Assembly (NCBI GenBank): GCA_945827805.1
Contig: CALZOU010000002.1
Coordinates: forward strand, 1-61,443
Origin: an uncultured Lachnospiraceae bacterium
GTDB taxonomy: Bacteria > Bacillota > Clostridia > Lachnospirales > Lachnospiraceae
Direction of reading: 5' to 3'
Length of the DNA stretch: 61,443 bases
The notes under the pieces were generated by a model. The model was not told the DNA's origin. It saw only the letters and a list, made by a program, of their open reading frames with translations, and did not search any database. Positions 8,009-16,320 of the stretch are shown here, in pieces; the first letter of the stretch is position 1, and every line of letters begins with the position of its first letter. The translations under genes and the position numbers were made by a program.

Positions 8009-9388
8009 CTAATCCTCATTATTCTTATCAAAAAGCCCGTCTCTGGTAATATTCTGCGCCCATTTTCCGCTCTTGTAACGCCGGATCACCCAGGGCCATT
8101 TTACAAATTCGTCCGTACACAGCAGGAAATATACCCACATCACCGGCAGCTTAAAGACAAAAGCCGCCAGAAAGCCCAGGGGAACAGCATAACACCACAT
8201 ATCAATGGTGTCACAGATCAGACCAAACCTGGTATCACCGCCCGCTCTGAACACACCGGCGATCAATGATGTATTTACCGCTGCGCCCATAATATAATAG
8301 GAATTGATATACAGCATATATTTCAGATAATGCATGGCCGTATCACTCAGAGAAGCAAACCGAAGTACCGCCGGTGTAATGGCCAGGATCAGTACACCGC
8401 CGCACAGTCCCGCGAACACCGTAAGCTTCATCATCTTTGAAGCATAACTTTTTGCCTTTTCCATGTTCCCTTCGCCCATGACTCTGCCCAAAAGGATACC
8501 ACCGGCACTTGCCACCGCAAAGCAAAATACAGTACTGATATTTCTTACCACAATAACCAGAGAATTGGCCGCCACCGCGTCATTTCCCAGATGCCCCAGG
8601 ATCACAGAATACATGGAAAAAGCAACGCCCCAGATCACATCATTGGCCAGCGCCGGCACTGCAAGCTGCACAAAATCCTTAAACAGTACTTTATTACGTA
8701 CAAACATCAGTGACAATTTCAATTTAACATCTTTTGAGAACGCAGAAACGATAAAACAGCCCAACAGTTCCACTACGCGGGAAGTTGCTGTGGCAATAGC
8801 CACGCCCACAGCTCCCAGCTTTGGCATGCCAAACAGGCCAAAGATAAAAACAGCATTCAATAAAATATTCAGAGAAAAGGCCAGCACATTCAGCGCCATA
8901 CTCACTGTCACTCTGCCGATACTGCGAAGCACTGAAAGGTAAATCTCAATGATGCCCCAGCAAATATAAGTCACGCCCATAATTCTCAGATAGCCGGCAC
9001 CCGTAGCGATCAACTGTTCGTCATTTGTAAATACACGCATTAAGAGCTGCGGCATGCAAAAAGCAGCTGTAGAAATGCAGATCGATAAAATTACAGAAAT
9101 TCGTAAAGCAATGCCTTCTACAACCTCAATAGCCCGCATATCCTTTTTCCCGAAATACTGAGCGCACAAAAGCGTAGCTCCCGTACCCAGGCCATAATAA
9201 ACCATAAATAGCACATTAGCATAATTTGCCGCCAGTGATACAGCAGAAATAGCTGACTGATCTACATAATTAAGCATAACAACATCCGCCGAATTCACCG
9301 CCGCACTGAGCAGATTCTGTACCACAATGGGCAGAAGCAGACGGAAAATCTGTTTATAAAATCCTGTATCCGTACATTTTTCTTTCAT
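8009..9388 (-). CDS. MATE family efflux transporter
   Basis: A second MATE protein (459 residues, about 12 membrane segments), only distantly similar to the one at 5338. FRLLLPIVVQNLL is its first-helix motif, and the N-terminal half contains SAVSLAANYANVLFMVYYGLGTG. The ATG at 9388 is chosen because GGGAG lies 6 bases upstream; the longer frame starting at 9406 has no ribosome site. The gene stands alone, transcribed away from the DUF308 gene. Substrate unknown. Confidence 0.92.
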   Translation of the reverse strand: MKEKCTDTGFYKQIFRLLLPIVVQNLLSAAVNSADVVMLNYVDQSAISAVSLAANYANVLFMVYYGLGTGATLLCAQYFGKKDMRAIEVVEGIALRISVILSICISTAAFCMPQLLMRVFTNDEQLIATGAGYLRIMGVTYICWGIIEIYLSVLRSIGRVTVSMALNVLAFSLNILLNAVFIFGLFGMPKLGAVGVAIATATSRVVELLGCFIVSAFSKDVKLKLSLMFVRNKVLFKDFVQLAVPALANDVIWGVAFSMYSVILGHLGNDAVAANSLVIVVRNISTVFCFAVASAGGILLGRVMGEGNMEKAKSYASKMMKLTVFAGLCGGVLILAITPAVLRFASLSDTAMHYLKYMLYINSYYIMGAAVNTSLIAGVFRAGGDTRFGLICDTIDMWCYAVPLGFLAAFVFKLPVMWVYFLLCTDEFVKWPWVIRRYKSGKWAQNITRDGLFDKNNED

Positions 9389-9562
9389 TTTCTTCTCCCG
9401 TTCCATACTATTATTACACCAAAACTGTATGATAGCCTTATTTCTTCATAAGCTGCTTTTCATTATCCATAGCGTAATTTCTGGACTGATTTTTATCATA
9501 CTGTATTTCGTTTCCATGAAAGTCTTATACTTTCTTTTTTCTCAGGCAAGTTTCCTCGTTAT

Positions 9563-9588
9563 CTGTTCAGTGGCAAGCCAGTAAACAG
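9563..9588. repeat. Hairpin repeat related to 51106-51137
   Basis: CTGTTCAGTGG, a 4-base loop, then CCAGTAAACAG forms a near-palindrome. The same sequence with two changes lies downstream of the gene at 51168. Confidence 0.55.
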
Positions 9589-9726
9589 CAGCATTTCATC
9601 TGCCTGTTTTCGCTCCGACCAATGTATCACATTTAACTCAGGAAAGAAACCCAAAAGTTTTATTTTTTGTCATAAAGATTTCCCTCGTATTTCATTGACG
9701 CAGAAAGTTAAAAAGAGTATGTTTAA

Positions 9727-9752
9727 GGTAACTGTTCAGAACAGGCCGAATC
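9727..9752 (+). repeat. Dispersed module shared with 24539-24564
   Basis: The two 26-base stretches agree at 22 positions, including AACAGGCCG. At the second site the module is joined directly to a copy of the 23-bp palindromic repeat (R4). Here that partner is missing. Confidence 0.5.
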
Positions 9753-9797
9753 ACATGCTGATAAGGCCGTAAAAAATGATACAGGGAGGGATTTTCC

Positions 9798-10436
9798 GTG
9801 AAAGATTTATTTTACGCTTTTAAAACAAACACCTTTATTTCTGCTGTTATCAGCATCCTGATCGGTCTGGCACTACTGTTGCAGCCCGGCTCCTTCACCG
9901 TACTGGCCTGCCGGATCATCGCCGTACTGGTACTGATCTCCGGAGCCGCCGCCATCGTAAGCTATATACGCGAGACCCAAAAAGTATGGCGCCTGCAAGC
10001 CCTTCTGATCCTTGGCATTATCCTGGTACTTCTCGGCATCAGCATGCTGGCCAATCCCGGCTTCTTTATCTCGCTTTTACCCCTCGTTCTTGGCATCATC
10101 GTCCTGATCCACGGATTCCAGGACGCCTCCTACGCCCTGAACATGAAAAAGCTCAACGATCCCTACTGGTGGATCACCCTGCTGATCGCCGCAGCCAGCA
10201 TCCTCTTTGCCATCATCGTGATCATCAACCCCTTCGCCGCAGCATCCACCGTAGTCATGGTGATCGGAGCAGTACTGATCTACGACGGAGTATCCGACCT
10301 GTGGGTAGTCGGCCGCATGAAACAGACAGTAAAAAGATTCAACTCTGATGTAGCCGACTACTTCACCAATATGACTGAAGATAGAGAGAACGGTGTCGTA
10401 TATACAGAAGATGCCAAGGAAGTGGATGAAGACTGA
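9798..10436 (+). CDS. DUF308 (HdeD-like) membrane protein
   Basis: A 212-residue protein with six hydrophobic helices (roughly 13-31, 35-56, 66-85, 88-106, 118-138, 143-163) grouped in short-loop pairs, each pair ending in a turn such as LQPG, ANPG or INPF. This is the pattern of the HdeD/DUF308 family. The C-terminal 40 residues are hydrophilic and acidic, predicted cytosolic. The start is a GTG with a strong GGGAGGG site 7 bases upstream. In enterobacteria HdeD is linked to acid resistance; I would not transfer that role. No operon partner: the nearest gene downstream is convergent, and hairpin element A lies between them. Confidence 0.88.
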   Translation: MKDLFYAFKTNTFISAVISILIGLALLLQPGSFTVLACRIIAVLVLISGAAAIVSYIRETQKVWRLQALLILGIILVLLGISMLANPGFFISLLPLVLGIIVLIHGFQDASYALNMKKLNDPYWWITLLIAAASILFAIIVIINPFAAASTVVMVIGAVLIYDGVSDLWVVGRMKQTVKRFNSDVADYFTNMTEDRENGVVYTEDAKEVDED

Positions 10437-10480
10437 CTATATTAATTAGTTCCAAACTCAACCATATTATCAATTTCAAC

Positions 10481-10570
10481 ATATGTTGCAATACCAGCCA
10501 TATAATCAACCGCATTATATACTGCAATACCAGCTATATAATCAACCGCAAATATACTGCAATACCAGCA
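10481..10570. repeat. Tandem repeat, about 2.5 copies of a 36-bp unit
   Basis: Unit of the form TGCAATACCAGC-TATATAATCAACCGCA with an A/T spacer: copies begin near 10487, 10522 and 10557, the last truncated at the outer edge of hairpin element A. Confidence 0.8.
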
Positions 10571-10708
10571 GGAAAAAGGGCGGCTCTCCGATATGTATAG
10601 AAACTTCGCGCGACTTTAACGAGCACGACTCCGAGACTACAGGCTCGGAGCGAGCGCAGTAGGAGCCCGAAGTTTCTATACATATCGGAGAGCCGCCCTT
10701 TTTCCTGC
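10568..10708 (-). repeat. Long-hairpin element, copy A
   Basis: Perfect inverted arms of 41 bp (10568-10608 and 10668-10708) enclose a 59-base centre. The 55 bases at 10611-10665, read on the minus strand, are identical to the centre of copy B (28210-28264). The centre folds into a 7-bp hairpin CTCCGAG/CTCGGAG with loop CCTGTAGT. The arms have no sequence relation to those of copies B or C beyond a shared layout: purine-rich outer end, GC-rich block, A/T-rich block, CTT-rich inner end. It lies between convergent genes, beyond a separate conventional glyQS terminator, so termination alone does not explain it. Confidence 0.93.
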
Positions 10709-10742
10709 GTCCGTCCAAAAAAACCGTCCGTCCCCAAAACAG

Positions 10743-10790
10743 AAAAGAGCCAGAAGCTTAACTGCACCCCAGCAAGCTTCCGGCTCTTTT
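10743..10790 (-). terminator. glyQS terminator
   Basis: A 17-bp stem with one mismatch (10743-10759 with 10774-10790). On the minus strand it begins with AAAAGAGCC and ends in a TTTT run, about 30 bases past the glyQS stop. Confidence 0.8.
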
Positions 10791-10818
10791 CCTTCCTTCT
10801 ATACAAACAAAGAGAAAA

Positions 10819-12213
10819 TTACCATCTGAATTTTTCAGCAAAATAAGCCGGCAAATCCTCAATCTTCACGCGCTCCTGCTCCATGGTATCACGATCACGG
10901 ACAGTAACAGCACCGTCTGTCTCAGAATCAAAATCATAAGTCACGCAGAACGGAGTACCGATCTCATCCTGACGTCTGTAACGTTTACCGATGGCACCAC
11001 GGTCATCAAACTCACAGTTGTATTCTTCAGCCAGCATGGAGAATACCTTCTCAGCACCCTCATTCAGCTTCTTTGACAGCGGCAGCACACCGATCTTCAC
11101 CGGAGCCAGTGCCGGATGGAAATGCAGAACGGTACGTACATCATTCTTCTCTGCATCCAGAACTTCCTCGTCATAAGCACTGCACAGGAAAGCCAGAACC
11201 ATACGGTCAGCACCCAGTGACGGCTCAATAACATACGGAATATACTTCTCACCTGTAGCATCATCAAAGTAAGTCATATCCTGCTTGGATACCTCCTGAT
11301 GCTGGGTCAGGTCATAATCAGTACGGTCAGCGATACCCCACAGCTCGCCCCATCCAAATGGGAACAAGAACTCTACGTCTGTGGTAGCCTTGCTGTAGAA
11401 GCACAGCTCTTCCGGAGAATGATCTCTTGCACGCATCTCCTCGTCTTTGATACCCAGACTCTTCAGCCAGTTCAGGCAGAAGGATTTCCAGTAAGCAAAC
11501 CACTCCAGGTCAGTGCCCGGTTTGCAGAAGAACTCCAGCTCCATCTGCTCAAACTCACGGGTACGGAAGGTAAAGTTACCCGGTGTAATCTCGTTACGGA
11601 AGGATTTACCGATCTGTCCGATACCGAAGGGCAGTTTCTTACGGGATGTACGCTGTACATTCTTAAAGTTTACGAAAATACCCTGTGCTGTCTCCGGACG
11701 AAGATATACAGTATTCTTTGCATCCTCAGTAACACCCTGGAAGGTCTTAAACATCAGATTAAACTGACGGATATCTGTAAAATTATGTTTACCGCAGGTC
11801 GGGCAGGGGATCTGATGCTCAGTGATAAACGCCATCATCTCTTCCTGAGACCAGGCATCAACGCTGCTCTCCAGCTTGATTCCCTTTTCCTCACAAAAAT
11901 CCTCGATCAGCTTATCTGCGCGGAAACGCTCATGGCATTCCTTACAATCCATCAGCGGATCAGAAAATCCACCCAGATGACCAGAAGCCACCCATGTCTG
12001 CGGGTTCATCAGGATAGCGCAGTCCACACCTACGTTGTAGGGATTAGCCTGTACGAATTTCTTCCACCATGCCTTTTTAACATTGTTTTTGAGTTCGACA
12101 CCAAGATTACCATAATCCCAGGTGTTGGCCAGTCCGCCATAGATCTCGGAGCCCGGATATACAAAACCTCTGGATTTTGCCAGGGCAACGATTTTGTCCA
12201 TTGTCTTTTCCAT
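10819..12213 (-). CDS. glyQS: Glycyl-tRNA synthetase, homodimeric type
   Basis: Charges tRNA-Gly with glycine in the cytosol. The 464-residue single chain is the alpha2 (eukaryote-like) class II form, not the alpha2beta2 form. Seen: the opening [18 protein letters not shown], motif 2 around [28 protein letters not shown] (split here by its conserved FRNE), motif 3 [14 protein letters not shown], and a C-terminal anticodon-binding domain ending near residue 464. AAAGGAG precedes the ATG. It is the last gene of a minus-strand run era-recO-lipoprotein-glyQS, 46 bases after the lipoprotein gene. I see no T-box leader directly upstream, so regulation probably comes from the operon promoter. Confidence 0.97.
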   Translation of the reverse strand: MEKTMDKIVALAKSRGFVYPGSEIYGGLANTWDYGNLGVELKNNVKKAWWKKFVQANPYNVGVDCAILMNPQTWVASGHLGGFSDPLMDCKECHERFRADKLIEDFCEEKGIKLESSVDAWSQEEMMAFITEHQIPCPTCGKHNFTDIRQFNLMFKTFQGVTEDAKNTVYLRPETAQGIFVNFKNVQRTSRKKLPFGIGQIGKSFRNEITPGNFTFRTREFEQMELEFFCKPGTDLEWFAYWKSFCLNWLKSLGIKDEEMRARDHSPEELCFYSKATTDVEFLFPFGWGELWGIADRTDYDLTQHQEVSKQDMTYFDDATGEKYIPYVIEPSLGADRMVLAFLCSAYDEEVLDAEKNDVRTVLHFHPALAPVKIGVLPLSKKLNEGAEKVFSMLAEEYNCEFDDRGAIGKRYRRQDEIGTPFCVTYDFDSETDGAVTVRDRDTMEQERVKIEDLPAYFAEKFRW

Positions 12214-12259
12214 AATATTGTTCTCCTTTATTTGTACACAGATATCTCTGCATAACTCT

Positions 12260-12850
12260 CTACTTATAAATCACATATACCGGATTTGGAAGGAGGAAAT
12301 CCTCTGAGTTTTCTTCCAGTGAAGCCTTTACTTCTTTTGCGGAAACCAACTCCAGCGAGCTGCTGCAGTACAGGATCTTTCCCGGTATCTTTACGCTTAA
12401 CGGTTCCTGAAATACCAGCACAACGCACTTGTCGCCTATATTAAGCACCTGCGTACGGTCTACCGGTTCACTTTTTGCGTCCTTAAAATCCCCTTCCAGA
12501 AGATATCCCGAAGCCTGACACTGAGATACTGTCCCCTGAAACAAAGTGACCTGATTGTAATCCACGTAAGAGGCCAGATCCTGATATGTCATCTTTACCG
12601 TGATCTTTCCGTCCTTTGTCTTAATACTGTTCAGCTCGATCTTCTGACCGTATTCTGTGATCTGGTTCTCGATCTGATCCTGCAGTTCTTTTTTATCGTA
12701 TTGCTCCTGATCCCATTCTTCCACGATAGTCTGGGTAATCACACCCTTTTTATTCAAAACAAGGGAACTGGAATCCGCGGATGCACCGCACCCTGTCAGA
12801 GCTATGGAAAGAATCAGAATCGGCAGCAAAGCTTTCATGATAAGCTTCAT
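12260..12850 (-). CDS. Putative lipoprotein of the era-recO-glyQS run
   Basis: A 196-residue protein with a short lipoprotein signal peptide ending in the lipobox Leu-Thr-Gly-Cys (Cys 21). The mature part begins with a poly-Ser stretch and continues as a small mixed alpha/beta domain. A GGAG site lies about 9 bases upstream. It sits between recO and glyQS with short gaps and is probably co-transcribed. I do not recognise the domain. Its membrane-anchored location is inferred only from the signal sequence. Confidence 0.85.
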   Translation of the reverse strand: MKLIMKALLPILILSIALTGCGASADSSSLVLNKKGVITQTIVEEWDQEQYDKKELQDQIENQITEYGQKIELNSIKTKDGKITVKMTYQDLASYVDYNQVTLFQGTVSQCQASGYLLEGDFKDAKSEPVDRTQVLNIGDKCVVLVFQEPLSVKIPGKILYCSSSLELVSAKEVKASLEENSEDFLLPNPVYVIYK

Positions 12851-12899
12851 TTCATGCCTCTCCTTGCCTAATCTTTGATATTATACCCTTAAAACCTGC

Positions 12900-13661
12900 T
12901 CAATGCAACACAGTTTCCAGGATTTCTTTGCTTTTAAACCGCTGATCAATATAACGCTGCATGTGACGGTTCATGACCATCTCCAGTTCCCGCAGCACTT
13001 CCTCTTCCACGGTGAAAGTAAACAGCTTTGTCAGGGGCGCAGTTACAATATACTGCATAGTATAAACCAGGCTTTCTCCTACCGGAAGTCCCTGATTTTC
13101 TTTTGGAAATGCCAGGCCATTCAGACAGTCCCGGCAGATCATACCTCCCTCAGCTGCATTGTAGACCGCCAGTTCCTCCCGGCTGCCGCATCTCACACAG
13201 GAAAATACATCCGGATATTCGCCGTTGATCGCCATGGCCCTGAGCTCGAAGATTCTCCTCACCAGTCTGTCATCCAGCTTATCATTTTCCAGCGCACGGC
13301 AGGACAGATAAAGAAGATTGAGCATATCCTTATCCGCCTTTCCTTCTCTTCCGTAGTAATCTGCGATTTCCAGAAAATAAAAACCATAATATACACCGGG
13401 AAACTCTGCTGCAAGCTCTGTGAAATACTGCATCACGCTGACCTGAGTCAGCGTATAGGCGCTGCGCCCTTCGTAAACCGTAAACTGTCCGAAAACAAAA
13501 GGATTACACGCCGCCATCAGAGGACTTCCGGTCCGCCTGGCCCCGCGGGCAAAGGCTGTGATCTTTCCCCGCTCCTTTGTCAGGAGCACCAGGCGTTTAT
13601 CATATTCCCCCGAAGGAGCCGCAGCCAGTACGATACCGGTCACTGTCAATGGTTCACTCAT
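12900..13661 (-). CDS. recO: DNA repair protein RecO
   Basis: Recombination mediator that helps RecR load RecA on SSB-coated single strands and anneals DNA. 253 residues, normal length. The N-terminal OB-fold part contains GIVLAAAPSGEYDKRLVLLTKERGK in pieces typical of RecO (the GEYD..L.LLT..G pattern), and a zinc site is seen as CVRCG near residue 155 paired with CRDCL near 178. It follows era by 7 bases; the two are neighbours in most Firmicutes. Confidence 0.95.
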   Translation of the reverse strand: MSEPLTVTGIVLAAAPSGEYDKRLVLLTKERGKITAFARGARRTGSPLMAACNPFVFGQFTVYEGRSAYTLTQVSVMQYFTELAAEFPGVYYGFYFLEIADYYGREGKADKDMLNLLYLSCRALENDKLDDRLVRRIFELRAMAINGEYPDVFSCVRCGSREELAVYNAAEGGMICRDCLNGLAFPKENQGLPVGESLVYTMQYIVTAPLTKLFTFTVEEEVLRELEMVMNRHMQRYIDQRFKSKEILETVLH

Positions 13662-13668
13662 AGCTGTA

Positions 13669-14577
13669 TCAAATATCCTTTTTGTTGTATCCGAAATTCT
13701 TCATCTGTATATCGCTGTCCCGCCAGTCTCTGCGCACCTTCACCCAGAGCTTTAAGTTTACCTTCTGCTCCAGCATATGCTCGATCTCATAACGGGCATT
13801 GGATCCGATCTTTTTGAGCATGGCCCCCTGTTTTCCGATGATGATGCCTTTGTGGGACTCTCTCTCACAGACTATGGTGGCATCAATATCCACCATGCTT
13901 CCATCCTCTCTGTCCCGCATTTTCTCCACAGTTACAGCAATGCCATGGGGTATCTCATCCTGCAGCGCATGCAGGGCTTTCTCACGGACGACCTCTGCCA
14001 CGATCTGACGCATGGGCTGGTCTGTAACCGTATCCTCATCATAGTACTGGGGACCGTAGGGCAGAAAATTCAGGATCGTATCGATCACCATGTCGGTATT
14101 GATCTTTCTGAGGGCAGAAACCGCCAGCATATCGTCAAAATGGCACAGCTTTCGATAATTATCCAGGAAGCCGGCGATCTCATCCTTTTTCACTGTATCC
14201 GCCTTATTCATGACCAGAATCACCGGACATTTTGCCCGGGACAGCTGCTCCGCAATATGTTTCTCTCCGGCACCGATAAAGTTGGTGGGTTCCACCAGCC
14301 AGAGCACCAGATCCACATCGTTTAAGGTTTTCTCCGCCACGTTGACCATATATTCACCCAGCTTGTTCTTGGCCTTATGTATGCCCGGCGTATCCAGAAA
14401 AATGATCTGCCCACGATCGCAGGTATACACCGTCTGGATCCTGTTTCGGGTGGTCTGTGGCTTATTTGAAGTAATGGCAATTTTCTGACCGATCAGTCGG
14501 TTCATCAGCGTGGATTTTCCCACGTTCGGACGACCTACTATAGCTACAAAACCGGATTTATACTGTTCTTTTCCCAT
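13669..14577 (-). CDS. era: GTPase Era
   Basis: Essential GTPase that binds the 3' end of 16S rRNA and helps 30S assembly. 302 residues. Seen: G1 GRPNVGKS (15-22), G3 DTPGI, G4 MNKAD, G5 around VSAL, and a C-terminal KH RNA-binding domain with GIIIGKQGAMLKKIG. The start codon at 14577 overlaps the stop of the upstream beta-helix gene by one base (TAATG), so translation is probably coupled. The longer open frame reaching 14757 lies inside that gene and is not used. The coupling to a secreted protein gene is unusual. Confidence 0.97.
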   Translation of the reverse strand: MGKEQYKSGFVAIVGRPNVGKSTLMNRLIGQKIAITSNKPQTTRNRIQTVYTCDRGQIIFLDTPGIHKAKNKLGEYMVNVAEKTLNDVDLVLWLVEPTNFIGAGEKHIAEQLSRAKCPVILVMNKADTVKKDEIAGFLDNYRKLCHFDDMLAVSALRKINTDMVIDTILNFLPYGPQYYDEDTVTDQPMRQIVAEVVREKALHALQDEIPHGIAVTVEKMRDREDGSMVDIDATIVCERESHKGIIIGKQGAMLKKIGSNARYEIEHMLEQKVNLKLWVKVRRDWRDSDIQMKNFGYNKKDI

Positions 14578-16217
14578 TAATAAATACTGATATCCTTCCT
14601 GAAATTGTTTGAAAATGTGTTTCCTGATAGTGATGCCGCGCCATCCGTGCTGACATAAAGACCATAACGCAGATTCTGACTGCCCTGCGTATTGCTTATC
14701 TGAACATTTCTGGCAGCATATACATACACGCCATCGTTGTTTGCATTTGTCGTACATCCGCTTACGGTGACGTTCTTCGTTGTCTGGCCGATATCCAGGC
14801 CAAATTTTCCATTGTTGCTGGCAGTTACCCCTGAAATAAAACCTGTTCCGTTATCCAGCAGCATAATACCATGCTGCACATTGTTATTGAGCACCATATT
14901 TGCCGCAGTAAGTGTTATTCCCTTTCTGCCTCCGATACCGTGGCGGCCATTGCTGCTGGCTGTACAGCTTTCGATATCCAGCACTGACCCGTTTCCAAAC
15001 AGAGATATACCGCAGACACCGTTACTGTCAAAAATACTGTTTCTCACCTGTCCCCTGGCGCCATCTGTCACACCCAGGCCGTGACCATTCTGCCCCTCGG
15101 AATTGCCCTTTGGGTCGTAACCGTTTTCCGAACAGCGGGCATAATTCATGCTGATGGAAGTGCTGCGTCCGGAAAAAGACAAACCGCTCCATGCGTTATA
15201 CATAAATTCGCAATATGCCCCCGGTGATCCCTGAACATCCAGAGTTCCCGAGCTGCAGATCACACCGTATCCCAGATTGTTATTGACCCGGCCGCCGCGC
15301 ATCACAACACTTGCCTTATTGCGGATACGAAGGCCGTATCCTACAGAATTGTAAACAGCTGTCTGCTCTGCATGTCCATTCCCCGTGATCAGACAATCAT
15401 TCAGCCATGCTTTCGCATTATCCACATAGATACCATCCAGTCCGTTAGCTGCGATCGTACAATTCTGCAGCGTTGCCGAACAGCCTTTTCTGATATAAAC
15501 ACCTTTAGCATTGCAGCGCACAAATGTGCTGTTTATCGCCCCGGTAAGCTTAGCCGAGCCATTCAGAGAAAGTCCGACATTACTCATATCGCTGATCTGA
15601 ACGTTTGTCAAATATCCCTTAGCCTTGCTGTTGAGACAGATTCCCTCTTTTCCCTTACCCAGCGTACAATTGGTCATTTTTAAATCAGATGAAGACAGCG
15701 CATACAACGACGTGGTTTTGTTGTTATAAAAAGCACAATCCGTCAAGGTTGCTTTCGACCGGTTCACGTACAGCCCATAAGAACGGCTGTTAACAAACTG
15801 CACGTTTTTTAATGTCAGACCGGAAGCATTTTTCACATACAAAAGAGAACCGCTTCTGCCCTGTCCATCCAGCGTGATCCCCGTCAAAGACAGTTTTTTC
15901 GTGGATCTGCTGGAAGTAAAAATACTTTTTCGGTTTTTTCTTTGCTGCAATACAACTCTTCCTGAAGTTGCCTGGATCGCCGTTTTATTATCCAGTGTCA
16001 GGCTGCCGGAAACACGGTATGTGCCTCCGGGTATACGGATCGTATCATACTTTTTGATAGCTTTTTTCAGCTTTACTGTAATATCCTCACCATTTCGGAC
16101 GGAAAGAGTGCAGCTGCCCTTGGCATATACCGGCTGGATTGTACACAGACACCCAAGAAGCAGTACAAGTAAAAACAAAATACAGTGTTTTTTTACCTTC
16201 CCCTTACACTTTATCAT
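14577..16217 (-). CDS. Secreted right-handed beta-helix repeat protein
   Basis: A 546-residue protein with a signal peptide (hydrophobic core about 11-26, likely cleavage after Ala32). From about residue 60 to the end it is built of about 20 coils of 21-25 residues with recurring patterns such as GLYVNRSKATLTDC, GVYIRKGCSATLQNC and GISLFGNGSVLDIESC. These are the turns and Asn ladders of pectate-lyase-like or NosD/CASH parallel beta-helices. Such folds often bind or cut polysaccharide, but I see no catalytic signature. GAGGGAT lies upstream of the ATG. It leads an apparent operon and overlaps era by one base. Confidence 0.88.
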   Translation of the reverse strand: MIKCKGKVKKHCILFLLVLLLGCLCTIQPVYAKGSCTLSVRNGEDITVKLKKAIKKYDTIRIPGGTYRVSGSLTLDNKTAIQATSGRVVLQQRKNRKSIFTSSRSTKKLSLTGITLDGQGRSGSLLYVKNASGLTLKNVQFVNSRSYGLYVNRSKATLTDCAFYNNKTTSLYALSSSDLKMTNCTLGKGKEGICLNSKAKGYLTNVQISDMSNVGLSLNGSAKLTGAINSTFVRCNAKGVYIRKGCSATLQNCTIAANGLDGIYVDNAKAWLNDCLITGNGHAEQTAVYNSVGYGLRIRNKASVVMRGGRVNNNLGYGVICSSGTLDVQGSPGAYCEFMYNAWSGLSFSGRSTSISMNYARCSENGYDPKGNSEGQNGHGLGVTDGARGQVRNSIFDSNGVCGISLFGNGSVLDIESCTASSNGRHGIGGRKGITLTAANMVLNNNVQHGIMLLDNGTGFISGVTASNNGKFGLDIGQTTKNVTVSGCTTNANNDGVYVYAARNVQISNTQGSQNLRYGLYVSTDGAASLSGNTFSNNFRKDISIY

Positions 16218-16247
16218 TTGTTATCCCTCACTTTTCCGGTAGTTTAT

Positions 16248-16270
16248 CTGTTCAGTACCTCCACAGATAC
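16248..16270 (+). repeat. Dispersed palindromic repeat, copy R2
   Basis: Matches the consensus CTGTTCAGTACCTTCACAGA(TAC) at 22 of 23 positions. It lies between the beta-helix start and the hairpin after the M16C peptidase gene. Confidence 0.65.
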
Positions 16271-16275
16271 GATTC

Positions 16276-16313
16276 GCAAACCCACGAAAATCGGCTGCAC
16301 CGATGGGGTTTGC
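16276..16313 (-). terminator. Terminator-like hairpin after the M16C peptidase gene
   Basis: An outer stem GCAAACCC/GGGTTTGC (16276-16283, 16306-16313) holds an inner ATCGG/CCGAT hairpin. It starts 7 bases past the peptidase stop. There is no clear T-run, so termination is uncertain. Confidence 0.45.
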
Positions 16314-16320
16314 TCACGCC

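Larger units (their letters stand above)
9389..9797. other. Intergenic region between divergent MATE and DUF308 genes
   Basis: Contains a hairpin-forming repeat (9563-9588) whose sequence recurs at 51109-51134, and a 26-bp module (9727-9752) that recurs at 24539-24564. No gene of convincing coding character was found. Confidence 0.55.
10437..10818. other. Convergent intergenic region rich in repeats
   Basis: In order: a 36-bp tandem repeat (10481-10570), long-hairpin element A (10568-10708), a short GTCCGTCC direct repeat (10709-10735) and the glyQS terminator (10743-10790). No protein-coding gene is credible here. Confidence 0.8.

Noticed and set aside
10534-10806. A 90-codon minus-strand frame, and a 99-codon plus-strand frame at 40812-41111, with similar LRSLRACSL segments
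   Set aside because: The shared peptide is only the translation of the conserved core of the long-hairpin element; both frames run through palindromic DNA and terminators and have no ribosome site.
12214-12259. A T-box leader for glyQS
   Set aside because: The gap to the preceding lipoprotein gene is only 46 bases and shows no specifier stem or T-box sequence.
13669-14757. A longer Era starting at 14757
   Set aside because: The extra 60 residues are Cys/Arg-rich noise inside the beta-helix gene; the GTPase domain begins normally from the ATG at 14577.
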